Source of the DNA: an uncultured Alphaproteobacteria bacterium
GTDB lineage: Bacteria > Pseudomonadota > Alphaproteobacteria > RF32 > CAG-239
DNA length: 44,797 bases
Assembly (NCBI GenBank): GCA_934255405.1
Contig: CAKQNT010000013.1
Span: 1-44,797 of the forward strand
Direction of reading: 5' to 3'
Shown: one piece after another, positions 14,009 through 23,394 of the stretch
How positions within the stretch are numbered: position 1 is the first letter of the stretch
How the letters are laid out: each line of letters starts with the position of its first letter
The notes under the pieces: generated by a model
Told to the model about the DNA's origin: nothing
Seen by the model: only the letters and a program-made list of their open reading frames with translations
The model's database searches: none
Translations under genes and position numbers: made by a program

Positions 14009-16783
14009 TTATTCGTTGTCCGAAACCACTTCCGGCTCAGATACAACATCATCTGAGTTATCATCAGTATCCGGAGCGTTATCGCCCAAAACCTCTGATC
14101 CGGTTTCTTCTTCAAGTTCCTCATCGTCGCCTTCATCTGCATCCAGCCACGTTACAGAAACAACTTTTTCATTTTCACCCAATCGGAAGAGGATTACACC
14201 TTGTGTCTTACGACCGGCAACACGAATATCTGCCACAGGCATACGAATCAGCTTGCCGCCGTCTGTAACCATCATAATCTGATTATTGTCTTCAATCGGG
14301 AATGAGCTGGCAATTTCTTTGTTGCGAGCAGACATCTCCATATTGGCAATACCTTGTCCGCCGCGGCCGGTGACACGATATTCATAAGAAGAAGATCGCT
14401 TGCCGTATCCGGTTGTAGTAACCGAAAGAATAAACTGCTCCGCCGCTTTCATCTGCTCATAAGTCTCCTGACTCATCTTGCTAAAGTCAAGCTCCTGTCC
14501 GTCCGCCTCGGCACGTTTAATGCGGAAATATTCTTCACGCTCCTCCGAGGTTGCGTCACTGTGGTTTAATACTGACATTGAGATAACTTCATCATCATTA
14601 GCCAATTTTATACCACGCACGCCGGTAGAATTGCGTCCGACAAACACACGAACATCGGTAACCGGAAATCTGATACACTTACCACTGCGAGCAGCCAACA
14701 TAATATCATGATCCTCATGACAGATTCGAACGTTAATCAGCTTGTCGCCTTCATCAAGTTTCATCGCAATTTTGCCGTTAGATTGAACATTTACAAAATC
14801 CATCAGCGAGTTACGACGAACATTGCCCTGAGAAGTGGCAAACATAATCGACAAATCTTTGCACTCCTCCTCATTCTCCGGCAGTTTCATAACCGTAGTG
14901 ATTGTTTCTCCCTGCTCCAGCGGCAACAGGTTTACAAACGGCTTGCCCTTAGATGTCGGCGAACCGAGCGGCAGCTTATACACTTTCATCTTATAAACCA
15001 AACCTTTGGAAGAGAAGAACAGAACCGGCGTATGAGTGCTGGCCACAAACAAACGAGTAACAAAATCTTCTTCTTTGGTCGCCATACCGGACTTACCTTT
15101 GCCGCCGCGTTTCTGAGCTTTGTAAGCATTAAGCGGAACTCTCTTAATATAACCGGCCTCGGTAACCGTAACCACCATTTCCTCGCGCTGAATCAAAGAT
15201 TCGATATCGGTATCATATTCAATATCCTCAATCTTAGAGCGGCGCGGAGTAGAATATTCATCTTTGATGGCAACCAATTCGTCACGCATAATTCCATATA
15301 ATTTTTCACGGCTGGAAAGGATAGACAGACATTCTTTAATTTCATCACCCAAACTCACCAACTCTTCATGAATCTTATCACGCTCCAAACCGGTTAAGCG
15401 TTGCAATTTCAAATCCAAAATCGCCTTAGCTTGTGCCTCAGACAAACGATAAGTACCATTTTCTACCTTGCGATCCGGCTCGTCTATCAATTTGACCAAA
15501 GCCTCGACATCGCCTGCCGGCCATGCTTTTGCCAACAATGCGTCTTTAGCTTCTTGCGGACTTGGAGAAGTACGGATCAGATTAATTACCGGATCAATAT
15601 TTTCCACCGCAATCGCCAAACCAACCAACACATGAGCCCTATCGCGAGCCTTATTAAGATTATAGATAGTGCGGCGACGAATAATTTCTTCACGAAACTC
15701 AATAAATGCGGCAATAATTTCCCGCAGATTCATCATCATCGGGCGCCCATTATGAATTGCCAGCATATTCATACCAAAACTGGTCTGCAGCGGAGTATAT
15801 TTATACAGCTGATTCAGCACCACATCAGCCTGAAAATCGCGTTTGATTTCAATAACCACTCGCACTCCATGGCGATCAGATTCATCGCGTATCTCACCGA
15901 TACCCTCAATTTTCTTTTCCTTAACCAGTTCGGCAATTCGAGCAATCATCGCCGCCTTATTAACCTGATAAGGAATTTCATGGACGATAATCGCCTCTTT
16001 ATCTTTGTGCAATTCCTCGATGGTGCATTTTGCGCGCATAACCACAGAACCGCGCCCTGTCAGATAAGCTGACTTAGCTCCGGAATAGCCAAGAATCAGC
16101 CCTCCGGTCGGGAAATCCGGCCCCGGAACAATATTTATCAATTCTTCTATTGTAACATCAGGATTATCAATGTAAGCGCAACAAGCGTCTATCACTTCAC
16201 CCAAATTATGCGGCGGAATATTGGTTGCCATACCAACAGCAATTCCGTTGGCACCGTTAACCAACAAGTTTGGATAACTTGCCGGCAAAACTGAGGGTTC
16301 TTGCAAACTCTCATCATAGTTGGGCATAAAGTCCACTGTGTCTTTGTCAATATCATCAATCAAAGCATGAGCAACCTTAGCCAAACGCGCCTCAGTATAA
16401 CGCATTGCCGCGGCACTGTCACCATCCATAGAACCAAAGTTACCTTGACCGTCAATCAACGGCACGCGCATTGAAAATGGCTGCGCCAAACGAACCATAG
16501 CCTCATAAACAGACGAATCTCCATGCGGGTGATATTTACCTAAAACATCACCGACGATGCGGGCAGATTTACGAAACGGACGATTGTAATCATAGCCGTT
16601 TTCATAAGCCGAATAAATAATACGGCGATGAACCGGCTTAAGACCATCTCGCACATCTGGCAACGCACGAGACACAATAACGCTCATTGCATAGTCCAAA
16701 TAAGAACGGCGCATCTCCTCAGAAATTTCTACCGGAGAAATGTCTTTGGTGGTTTCAACCACCGGCAAAGCTTCATCAGTCAC
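14009..16783 (-). CDS. gyrA: DNA gyrase subunit A
   Basis: GyrA is the DNA breakage-reunion subunit that, with GyrB, introduces negative supercoils. The catalytic tyrosine is Tyr129 in AAAMRYTEARL. The quinolone-resistance region reads HPHGDSSVYEAM. Ser90 equals E. coli Ser83 and is wild type. Glu94 equals Asp87; it is a natural residue in some bacteria (S. aureus has Glu), so resistance is not implied. The GyrA box is QKRGGKGKSGM, followed by the beta-pinwheel C-terminal domain and a very acidic tail of about 45 residues. Length 924 is within family range. The start is GTG at 16783 with AAAGG 9 nt upstream. An ATG-AAG-TGA triplet overlaps it out of frame. Confidence 0.97.
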   Translation of the reverse strand: MTDEALPVVETTKDISPVEISEEMRRSYLDYAMSVIVSRALPDVRDGLKPVHRRIIYSAYENGYDYNRPFRKSARIVGDVLGKYHPHGDSSVYEAMVRLAQPFSMRVPLIDGQGNFGSMDGDSAAAMRYTEARLAKVAHALIDDIDKDTVDFMPNYDESLQEPSVLPASYPNLLVNGANGIAVGMATNIPPHNLGEVIDACCAYIDNPDVTIEELINIVPGPDFPTGGLILGYSGAKSAYLTGRGSVVMRAKCTIEELHKDKEAIIVHEIPYQVNKAAMIARIAELVKEKKIEGIGEIRDESDRHGVRVVIEIKRDFQADVVLNQLYKYTPLQTSFGMNMLAIHNGRPMMMNLREIIAAFIEFREEIIRRRTIYNLNKARDRAHVLVGLAIAVENIDPVINLIRTSPSPQEAKDALLAKAWPAGDVEALVKLIDEPDRKVENGTYRLSEAQAKAILDLKLQRLTGLERDKIHEELVSLGDEIKECLSILSSREKLYGIMRDELVAIKDEYSTPRRSKIEDIEYDTDIESLIQREEMVVTVTEAGYIKRVPLNAYKAQKRGGKGKSGMATKEEDFVTRLFVASTHTPVLFFSSKGLVYKMKVYKLPLGSPTSKGKPFVNLLPLEQGETITTVMKLPENEEECKDLSIMFATSQGNVRRNSLMDFVNVQSNGKIAMKLDEGDKLINVRICHEDHDIMLAARSGKCIRFPVTDVRVFVGRNSTGVRGIKLANDDEVISMSVLNHSDATSEEREEYFRIKRAEADGQELDFSKMSQETYEQMKAAEQFILSVTTTGYGKRSSSYEYRVTGRGGQGIANMEMSARNKEIASSFPIEDNNQIMMVTDGGKLIRMPVADIRVAGRKTQGVILFRLGENEKVVSVTWLDADEGDDEELEEETGSEVLGDNAPDTDDNSDDVVSEPEVVSDNE

Positions 16784-16872
16784 TTCATTTTACCTTTATA
16801 TAATTCAAACTGCCGATAATATAACAGATAAGAAAAGTTGCCGTAAGTTTTTTTGCAAACTTATGCCCAGAT

Positions 16873-16901
16873 AAAAACGACGTTTTTCGCCCTACGGGCA
16901 A
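16873..16901. other. Paired inverted repeats upstream of gyrA
   Basis: AAAAACG-A-CGTTTTT (16873-16887) is directly followed by GCCC-TAC-GGGC flanked by T and A runs. Neither has the T-tail of a clear terminator on either strand. They lie 90-118 bp upstream of gyrA, so an operator or leader role is possible. The rest of the 401-bp gap between gyrA and ssb holds a terminator hairpin and a palindromic element. Confidence 0.4.
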
Positions 16902-16986
16902 AAAAACAGCCTTAAAATCGATTTTGCAAAAATTTGTCCCCTTAAAAGTTAACAAAGAATTGCGTCAAGAGCCTAAAAATAGAAGT

Positions 16987-17031
16987 AAAAAAAAGCTGAA
17001 AATTCAGAAATGAATTTTCAGCTTTTTTTTG
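16987..17031. terminator. Bidirectional GCTGAAAATTCA hairpin terminator
   Basis: Perfect 13-bp arms AGCTGAAAATTCA (16994-17006) and TGAATTTTCAGCT (17011-17023) enclose a GAAA loop, with eight A on one side and T on the other, so it can work in both directions. Read leftward it follows ssb and its palindromic element. Close relatives lie at 38000-38030 and 23324-23375, and the preceding AATAGAAGTAAAA is also shared with the 23310 region. Confidence 0.85.
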
Positions 17032-17042
17032 CACAATCTCAA

Positions 17043-17167
17043 GCAAGCTCGGATAGCGTGCGTGAATAATAAGATTTTAGGGTGGCGAAAGCGGAGTGTA
17101 CATAGTAGTACATGAGCATTTCGACAACCCGACAAATCTGTATTAGTCACCAGCTAGACGAGCTTGC
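17043..17167. repeat. Nested palindromic element (125 bp), downstream of ssb
   Basis: Outer arms GCAAGCTCG (17043-17051) and CGAGCTTGC (17159-17167) are perfect complements. Inside them AGATTTTAGGGT faces ACCCGACAAATCT, then GCGAAAGC faces GCATTTCG, and the apex is GTGTAC-ATAGTA-GTACAT. The left flank is GCACAATCTC. The element ends 17 bp from the ssb stop codon. Confidence 0.85.
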
Positions 17168-17184
17168 CTCCAGCGAGGTTGCCC

Positions 17185-17655
17185 CTAAAACGGAATATCA
17201 TCATCCAAATCAGCAGAAGCCGCCGGAGCTGAAGCAGAATCCCAACCAGCATTGCCGCTGGCCGGAGAGAATACATCGTTGCCGCCGGCAGGAACCCCGT
17301 CACCACGACCATCTAACAATACCAGGTTGCTGCTGAAATTTTGCAAAACAATCTCGGTAGTGTATTTTTCCTGTCCGTTGCTATCTTCCCATTTACGAGT
17401 TTGCAATTGGCCTTCCAAATATACTTTAGAACCTTTATGCAAATATCTCTCTGCCAAATCTGCCAACTGGGGATTAAAGATAACCACGCGGTGCCATTCG
17501 GTGCGATCTTTACGTTCGCCGGAAAGCTTATCTTTCCAGCTATCAGTGGTTGCCACGCTCAAGTTAACGATTTTAGCGCCGCTTTGAGTATTGCTTACGC
17601 GCGGATCTGCGCCCAAATTGCCAAGCAAAGTCACTTTATTTATACTTACTGCCAT
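17185..17655 (-). CDS. ssb: Single-stranded DNA-binding protein
   Basis: SSB coats single-stranded DNA in replication, repair and recombination. An N-terminal OB fold of about 110 residues (MAVSINKVTLLGNLGADPRV, then EWHRVVIF and GSKVYLEGQLQTRKW) is followed by a Gly/Ala/Ser linker. The acidic tip DLDDDIPF is the docking peptide for partner proteins. The 156-residue length is normal. It is monocistronic, with a palindromic element and a hairpin terminator after it. No LexA box could be recognised upstream. Confidence 0.97.
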   Translation of the reverse strand: MAVSINKVTLLGNLGADPRVSNTQSGAKIVNLSVATTDSWKDKLSGERKDRTEWHRVVIFNPQLADLAERYLHKGSKVYLEGQLQTRKWEDSNGQEKYTTEIVLQNFSSNLVLLDGRGDGVPAGGNDVFSPASGNAGWDSASAPAASADLDDDIPF

Positions 17656-17725
17656 TTTCTTTACCTTACAGATTAATTAAAACTGTTCTGACTATACATT
17701 GAGAATTTTAATATTAAAACTAAAA

Positions 17726-18793
17726 TCAATAAACCTGTGTATATTCTCCGCCATCGGAACAAAACACCCCATACAAGCTTTGCATTTCCTCCGGCGACCA
17801 ATTTCCCCACGGCATTTGATAGCCCCAATTTTTTACTTTCAATAATTTAGAATATTCAAAACTGGTGGATTTTTTGACCATATCCGCCCACAAATTCAAC
17901 GCCGCAAAGCCATAAACTCCGAGCCCGACCGGTTCTTTGCCCTGCAAACGCAAACGAACCAATGTTTCTGTAAAATACGGACTATCCTTAAAACTTTTGA
18001 GCCCGAGATAATAATTATTATTTGCCGCCGAACCGAGAATCTCGGCATAATTATCCGCCAAAGCATAGCGTTCGGCAAAAACATCTACATCTTCGGCCTG
18101 ATTTTTAAGTTCGCGGGTAAGTTTGGCAATTTGCTTAGACTGCCCCAAAATATATACCACACGATTATTCAGCAACACTTCACGCGCCAGCCGATTAAAA
18201 TCTTTGTCATAATTCAAAAAATCATATCCGGTCAGACGATTAGACATTCCATTTTGTAAAAATTTCTGCTGAATTGCCGAGGCCGCATTCATCAAATCTC
18301 CGTTATCGGAAGAATAAACCAGCGCCACATTTTTTTCCGACAACTTCTGCCGATAATACGCAAAAAATGTTTCTGCCTGACTACTGCGGCTGCCGGAAAG
18401 TTTCAGTGCTGGAGTCTGACTGTCTGTCGGCAATGGCAATATCTGGAGAATTTGTCCTTTAGCATAGATAGACGCTGCTTCTTCCATACGATTTCTACAA
18501 TACGGACCAATAATCAGTTTGGGCTTTTCTTTGCGCACACTCAACATTTGAGCCATAGACAAAGCAAATGTGTCATCGCAGCGATCATCTGCCACAATCA
18601 CATTTATTTTTTCGCCGAGAATACCTCCATTGGCATTAATATCCGCCGCCGCAATCTGCACGCCATCTGCCAGTTCGCGGCCATAAAATTTGTAACTTCC
18701 TTCTTGGGGTGCAATCACCACCACATCAACCGCCGCCGCGGCCAACTTGGGCAGCAGCATAACCAACGCCAATATTTTTATAAGTTTTGCCAT
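17726..18793 (-). CDS. Periplasmic substrate-binding protein (type 1, Leu/Ile/Val-binding-like)
   Basis: This is an extracytoplasmic ligand-binding protein of the LivJ/Peripla_BP_6 class. The mature part shows the two-lobed pattern: a first strand VVVIAPQEGSYKFYGRELADGV, then AAADINANGGILGEKINVIVADD, which is the hallmark region of this family. A signal peptide MAKLIKILALVMLLPKLAAA opens the protein, so I chose the start at 18793. In-frame extensions up to 18856 would put residues before the signal peptide. No SD is obvious at either start. No permease or ATPase partners are adjacent, so it is an orphan binding protein and the ligand is unknown. It is divergent from uvrA. Confidence 0.8.
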   Translation of the reverse strand: MAKLIKILALVMLLPKLAAAAVDVVVIAPQEGSYKFYGRELADGVQIAAADINANGGILGEKINVIVADDRCDDTFALSMAQMLSVRKEKPKLIIGPYCRNRMEEAASIYAKGQILQILPLPTDSQTPALKLSGSRSSQAETFFAYYRQKLSEKNVALVYSSDNGDLMNAASAIQQKFLQNGMSNRLTGYDFLNYDKDFNRLAREVLLNNRVVYILGQSKQIAKLTRELKNQAEDVDVFAERYALADNYAEILGSAANNNYYLGLKSFKDSPYFTETLVRLRLQGKEPVGLGVYGFAALNLWADMVKKSTSFEYSKLLKVKNWGYQMPWGNWSPEEMQSLYGVFCSDGGEYTQVY

Positions 18794-18884
18794 AAATTCA
18801 ACGGTCTGATTAACAAAGAAACAGCCGCATACTAACATTTTATAATAAATTTGCAACTTTTTTGTTTTGTATACCTAAATGATA

Positions 18885-18913
18885 TTGCCATCAACCGCAA
18901 TCTTCACTATATT
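18885..18913 (+). promoter_or_regulatory. uvrA promoter
   Basis: TTGCCA at 18885-18890, a 17-nt spacer and TATATT at 18908-18913. The SD GGAG lies 7 nt before the ATG at 18934. No SOS box of the alphaproteobacterial GTTC-N7-GTTC type was found. Confidence 0.65.
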
Positions 18914-18933
18914 ACTGCTCGTGGAGAAGTATA

Positions 18934-21744
18934 ATGAGTAATGATTTTATCGAAATAAAAGGCGCTCGCGAGCACAACCTCAAAAACATCAGCATCAACC
19001 TGCCCAAAAACAAGTTAAATGTCATTACCGGCTTATCTGGCTCGGGCAAATCTTCTTTGGCATTTGACACCATATACGCCGAAGGACAGCGCCGCTATGT
19101 TGAGAGTTTATCCTCTTATGCCAGACAATTTTTGGATTTAATGAAAAAGCCCGATGTTGACTCGATTGAAGGGCTCTCGCCGGCAATTTCCATTGAGCAA
19201 AAAACAACTTCTCACAATCCTCGTTCTACCGTTGGTACCGTAACCGAAATATATGACTATATGCGCTTGTTGTGGGCGCGCGCCGGCACTCCATATTCTC
19301 CCGCCACCGGATTGCCGATTGAATCGCAAACAATATCTCAAATGGTCGACAAAATATTAACTTTGCCCGAAGGCACCAAGTTGTTGCTCTTGGCACCCAT
19401 CGCCCGCGGCAAAAAAGGCGAATATAAAAAAGAGATTGAAGATCTGCGCAAGCAAGGCTACCAACGTCTTAAAATTGACGGAGAAGTCTATGACATTGAA
19501 GATGTGCCGACATTAAACAAAAATCAAAAACACGATATTGAAGTTGTGGTTGACCGTATTGCCGTCAAAGCCGGCATTGCCGAACGTTTGGCTCAATCCT
19601 TTGAAACCGCGCTCAAACTCAGCGACGGACTGGTGTTTGCCGAAAACAACAGCACCAAAGAGCGGATTACTTTTTCTTCCAAATTTGCCTGTCCGGTTTC
19701 CGGTTTTACTATAGAAGAAATCGAACCTCGCCTGTTTTCTTTCAACAATCCATACGGCGCTTGCCCACATTGTGACGGTTTGGGAGCCAGTCTTTATATG
19801 GATCCTGACCGCATAATACCCAATCCCAAACTCTCTATTGCTCAAGGCGCCATTATGCCATGGTACAGCCGTAAACACGGTTTTTATACCGATACGCTCC
19901 ACTCGCTGTGCGACTGGCTCAATATTTCAGACAAAACTCCGTGGCAAGATTTGCCCGAACACGCCAAACAAGTGATTTTATATGGCTCAGGCAATGAACC
20001 TATTCCGATGGATTACCACCGTTTTAACACCTACAAACCATTTGAAGGAGTTATCAATAATCTGGAACGCCGCTTTTTGGAAACCGATTCTCCGGCCATG
20101 CGCGATGAGTTGTCACAATATCAATCCGCCGCCGTTTGTGAACACTGTCACGGCAAGCGCCTCAAGCCGGAAGCGCTTGCGGTTAAGATTGGCGGACTGG
20201 ACATTATGGACGCATCTGAAATGTCTATCAAAAATGCTCTGGTATGGTTTAAGGGCATTGGTCCCACTCTCACGCCTCAAAAACAAGAAATCGCCGCCAA
20301 AATTCTCAAAGAAATTATTGAGCGTTTGAGCTTCTTGAATAATGTCGGACTTGAATATCTAAATCTTTCTCGTCAATCAGGCACGCTTTCCGGCGGCGAG
20401 GCACAACGCATCAGATTGGCGAGCCAAATCGGTTCCGGTCTTACCGGCGTGCTCTATGTTCTGGACGAGCCTTCAATCGGACTGCACCAACGCGACAACG
20501 ATCGTTTACTGGAAACCCTCACCCGTCTTCGCGATATTGGCAACACCGTGATTGTAGTTGAGCACGATGAAGATGCAATCCGCGCCGCCGACTATCTGGT
20601 TGATATGGGACCGGAAGCCGGTTCATTGGGCGGCAACGTGGTTGCGGCCGGTTCAGTTAGCGAGGTGCTCAAAAACAAAAACAGCATCACCGCCCAATAT
20701 CTGAATGGAGACAAACAAATTTCCGTGCCGGAAAAACGCCGCAAAGGTAGTGGCAAGTTCATCGGCATTAAAGGTGCGCGCACCAACAACCTCAAAAACG
20801 TTGACTTAAAAATTCCCCTTGGAACCCTCACCTGTGTCACCGGAGTATCCGGCGGCGGCAAATCCTCGCTGATATTAGAAACCTTGTGCAAAGCTTTGGC
20901 CAAAGAGCTGTACAACTCGCGTGAACCCGGAGCTGTATATGATCAACTCATCGGCGCCGAAAACATTGATAAAATTATCAATATTGATCAGTCGCCGATT
21001 GGTCGCACTCCTCGCTCCAACCCCGCCACCTATACCGGCTTGTTTGACCATGTCCGCAATTGGTATGCCGAACTGCCCGAGGCCAAAGCCCGCGGATATG
21101 CCGCCGGCAGGTTCTCTTTCAATGTGTCGGGCGGACGCTGCGAAGCCTGCAAAGGCGATGGCGTCACCAAAATTGAAATGCACTTTTTGCCCGATGTTTA
21201 TGTTGAATGCGATGAATGCAAAGGTAAACGCTTTAATCGTGAGACATTGGAAGTTAAATACAAAGACAAATCCATTGCCGATGTTTTGGATATGACGGTT
21301 GACGATGCCTATAACTTTTTCAACGCCATCCCGGCTATCAAAAACCGCTTAGATTTATTGCGCAAGGTGGGCTTGGGCTATATCAAACTCGGGCAATCTG
21401 CCACCACCCTTTCCGGCGGCGAAGCGCAACGCATCAAGCTCTCCAAAGAACTTTCCAAGCGCGCCACCGGCAAAACTCTCTATATTTTAGACGAGCCAAC
21501 CACCGGATTGCACTTTGAAGACATCAACAAATTGCTAAAAGTACTGCAGGCATTGGTAGATCAGGGCAACTCGGTTGTAGTGATAGAACACAATCTTGAT
21601 GTGATTAAAACCGCCGATTGGATTATCGACCTAGGTCCCGAAGGCGGAGACGGCGGCGGACAAATCATTGCCCAAGGCACGCCGGAAACTGTTGCCAAAT
21701 CGCAAATTAGCTACACAGCCAAATACCTGCGCGATAAGCTTTAA
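18934..21744 (+). CDS. uvrA: Excinuclease ABC subunit A
   Basis: UvrA is the damage-sensing ATPase of nucleotide excision repair and loads UvrB on lesions. Two ABC modules are present. Walker A GLSGSGKS is at residues 33-40 and GVSGGGKS near 636. The signature LSGGEAQRI occurs twice, each followed by an LDEP Walker B. Zinc-module cysteine pairs include CPHC, CEHC, CEAC and CDEC. Length 936 is normal. It has its own promoter. Its stop codon overlaps that of the convergent unknown gene by 4 bp, leaving no room for a terminator between them. Confidence 0.98.
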   Translation: MSNDFIEIKGAREHNLKNISINLPKNKLNVITGLSGSGKSSLAFDTIYAEGQRRYVESLSSYARQFLDLMKKPDVDSIEGLSPAISIEQKTTSHNPRSTVGTVTEIYDYMRLLWARAGTPYSPATGLPIESQTISQMVDKILTLPEGTKLLLLAPIARGKKGEYKKEIEDLRKQGYQRLKIDGEVYDIEDVPTLNKNQKHDIEVVVDRIAVKAGIAERLAQSFETALKLSDGLVFAENNSTKERITFSSKFACPVSGFTIEEIEPRLFSFNNPYGACPHCDGLGASLYMDPDRIIPNPKLSIAQGAIMPWYSRKHGFYTDTLHSLCDWLNISDKTPWQDLPEHAKQVILYGSGNEPIPMDYHRFNTYKPFEGVINNLERRFLETDSPAMRDELSQYQSAAVCEHCHGKRLKPEALAVKIGGLDIMDASEMSIKNALVWFKGIGPTLTPQKQEIAAKILKEIIERLSFLNNVGLEYLNLSRQSGTLSGGEAQRIRLASQIGSGLTGVLYVLDEPSIGLHQRDNDRLLETLTRLRDIGNTVIVVEHDEDAIRAADYLVDMGPEAGSLGGNVVAAGSVSEVLKNKNSITAQYLNGDKQISVPEKRRKGSGKFIGIKGARTNNLKNVDLKIPLGTLTCVTGVSGGGKSSLILETLCKALAKELYNSREPGAVYDQLIGAENIDKIINIDQSPIGRTPRSNPATYTGLFDHVRNWYAELPEAKARGYAAGRFSFNVSGGRCEACKGDGVTKIEMHFLPDVYVECDECKGKRFNRETLEVKYKDKSIADVLDMTVDDAYNFFNAIPAIKNRLDLLRKVGLGYIKLGQSATTLSGGEAQRIKLSKELSKRATGKTLYILDEPTTGLHFEDINKLLKVLQALVDQGNSVVVIEHNLDVIKTADWIIDLGPEGGDGGGQIIAQGTPETVAKSQISYTAKYLRDKL

Positions 21745-23126
21745 CGAGTATTATCCGGACCTTTCCTATTCTTGGAATTAGATGTATAGCTATACATAAT
21801 CTGTTTACTCATTTTTTTGGTAGCTTCATCGCCATTGGAACTTAAAACCTCGCAAAGTGCTTTAACCTCAGATTTGCGATAATTATGCTTCGTGGTAATA
21901 TTAGTAAACATTTCAGTCATCGACTTATAAAAACCAAAATTAAATTCCTCACATTCATAATGACTGCAAGAAAATGAATCCGCATAATTTTTCGCTACTT
22001 TCAACACCAATGGTTTATTAATGGTCCTTAATTCTTTAGGCGAAGCATAATCCGGAAACAAACTTTGCTCCTTGACTGCTTCATTATTATCGCGAGCTTC
22101 TTTTTCCAATAAATATTCCAACAAAGCGGCATTAATACTACCATTATCATGATGCCAAAAAGCGTACAAGCTCAAGTATCCGCTATAGGCATCAATCGTC
22201 TTAATATCTACCTTTTCCTGCTTAGACAATTGCGCAGTTACTCGCATAAAATCACGAGATATCATATCTCTGCGATGCATCGGCGATTTGTCATCTTCGT
22301 ACTCTCTCAATATTCCTTTTAGATATTCACTGATGTTTTCAATCTGACGCGGATTTCCCGAATAATAAGCAAGCGCATCTTCCGAAAACTCCCCTTTGAT
22401 ATTTTTAATTATTTTATAAATATCGGCTTTAGACTGCTCGTCTATTGTCAAATCATTATAACTGGCTGTTTCTAATACATCGGCATTGCGAGCAACCGTT
22501 TCCAAAAAAGCTCGCGCAGAAACAACTTTATCCTTACGAGTTGATTTTTTACATTCATTATGCAATTCATGAAAAATTTTCACCGTCTGTTTTTTCTCGT
22601 ATTCCAAATCGGTTGAATTTTCGCCAAAATTATAGTTTCCTAATTGCTTATAAACTGCCCGATATTCTTCGGCACTATATTTATAGCCCAACAAATCAAG
22701 CGCATTAATTTTATCTTTTGCTCCAAGATCCAAATTCAAATCGCCCAAAAACCGCATCACTTTACGCTGAACTCTGCGATATTTGCGATACCCTTCCGGT
22801 GTTTTAGGAAAAAAAACAACACCACCTTTACCATCTTTAGGATGAACTTTGTTCAAAATCGCCCACAACACCGCTCCGCTTGCATGTTGCTGATCTTTCG
22901 CTGAATTTATATAGTCAGCCATACTGCGGGCAATTCCTTCCTGAACAGAAATATATTCTCCGCCTTCAACTTGCGGAAGTTTGTAACGCCACAAAAAATC
23001 CTGTATATGATAAGCATATTGCGCATAATTATCAAACTCAGCACCATTGTAGAATGCTCTAATCATTTGATCAGAAAGAAATCTCAGCCATTCTTTTCTG
23101 ATTTCAGGATTATTTGTTTCTGCCAT
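21741..23126 (-). CDS. Unrecognised 461-residue protein
   Basis: I do not recognise this large protein. The 461 residues are highly charged (many Lys, Glu, Asp, Tyr) with no signal peptide or membrane helix, and it is probably mostly helical. The N-terminal part (WLRFLSDQMIRAFYNGAEFD) is followed by an aromatic region and a basic segment, TPEGYRKYRRVQRKVMRFL. Later blocks include FWHHDNGSINAALLEYLLEK and CSHYECEEFNFGFYKSM. No catalytic motif is evident. The expression signals are conventional, with a strong extended -10 promoter and AGGAG 6 nt before the ATG, unlike the SD-less unknowns elsewhere in the window. It is convergent with uvrA, sharing the palindromic TTAA at the two stop codons. 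Confidence 0.75.
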   Translation of the reverse strand: MAETNNPEIRKEWLRFLSDQMIRAFYNGAEFDNYAQYAYHIQDFLWRYKLPQVEGGEYISVQEGIARSMADYINSAKDQQHASGAVLWAILNKVHPKDGKGGVVFFPKTPEGYRKYRRVQRKVMRFLGDLNLDLGAKDKINALDLLGYKYSAEEYRAVYKQLGNYNFGENSTDLEYEKKQTVKIFHELHNECKKSTRKDKVVSARAFLETVARNADVLETASYNDLTIDEQSKADIYKIIKNIKGEFSEDALAYYSGNPRQIENISEYLKGILREYEDDKSPMHRRDMISRDFMRVTAQLSKQEKVDIKTIDAYSGYLSLYAFWHHDNGSINAALLEYLLEKEARDNNEAVKEQSLFPDYASPKELRTINKPLVLKVAKNYADSFSCSHYECEEFNFGFYKSMTEMFTNITTKHNYRKSEVKALCEVLSSNGDEATKKMSKQIMYSYTSNSKNRKGPDNTR

Positions 23127-23155
23127 TATCCGCTCCTTTTGTCCAACTTTTTGTC

Positions 23156-23183
23156 ATTATAACAGAGATTAACAAATATGCAA
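23156..23183 (-). promoter_or_regulatory. Promoter of the 461-residue unknown gene
   Basis: Read leftward: TTGCAT (23183-23178), a 16-nt spacer and extended -10 TGtTATAAT (hexamer 23161-23156). The ATG follows about 30 bp on. Confidence 0.7.
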
Positions 23184-23218
23184 TACAAAAAAAATCGGCA
23201 AAATAAACAAAGAGATGA

Positions 23219-23310
23219 CAAGAAAAAGCTGAAAATCCTAGTGTACACAATAGTACATGAATTTCAACAACCCTGCACAATTTCTAGCAAGCTCGATAGA
23301 GCCGCTGAAT
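23219..23310. repeat. Chimeric palindromic-element fragment
   Basis: AAAAAGCTGAAAAT, the left arm of the hairpin terminator family, runs into the apical motif GTGTACACAATAGTACATGA. It then jumps at CCTGCACAATTTC into the left flank and arm of a nested palindrome, TAGCAAGCTCGATAG, which stops without its right half. This is a broken or recombined copy. Confidence 0.65.
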
Positions 23311-23323
23311 AGAAGTAAAAATG

Positions 23324-23375
23324 AAAAAGCTGAAAATCCTAGTGTACATAGCAGTACATGAATTTTCAGCTTTTT
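23324..23375. terminator. Hybrid hairpin: terminator arms around the palindromic-element apex
   Basis: Arms AAAAAGCTGAAAAT (23324-23337) and ATTTTCAGCTTTTT (23362-23375) pair perfectly. Instead of the short loop of its relatives it encloses GTGTAC-ATAGCA-GTACAT, the apex of the nested palindromes. This links the two hairpin families directly. T-runs on both strands suggest bidirectional termination. Confidence 0.75.
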
Positions 23376-23394
23376 ATATCTAGCACTATCTCTA

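Noticed and set aside
14009..16783. Quinolone-resistance mutation in GyrA (Glu at the Asp87 position)
   Set aside because: Glu is the natural residue in several bacteria, and the key Ser83 equivalent is unchanged, so resistance cannot be claimed.
18841..18933. SOS (LexA) box upstream of uvrA or ssb
   Set aside because: Neither the alphaproteobacterial GTTC-N7-GTTC pattern nor an E. coli-type CTG-N10-CAG box could be found in either leader.
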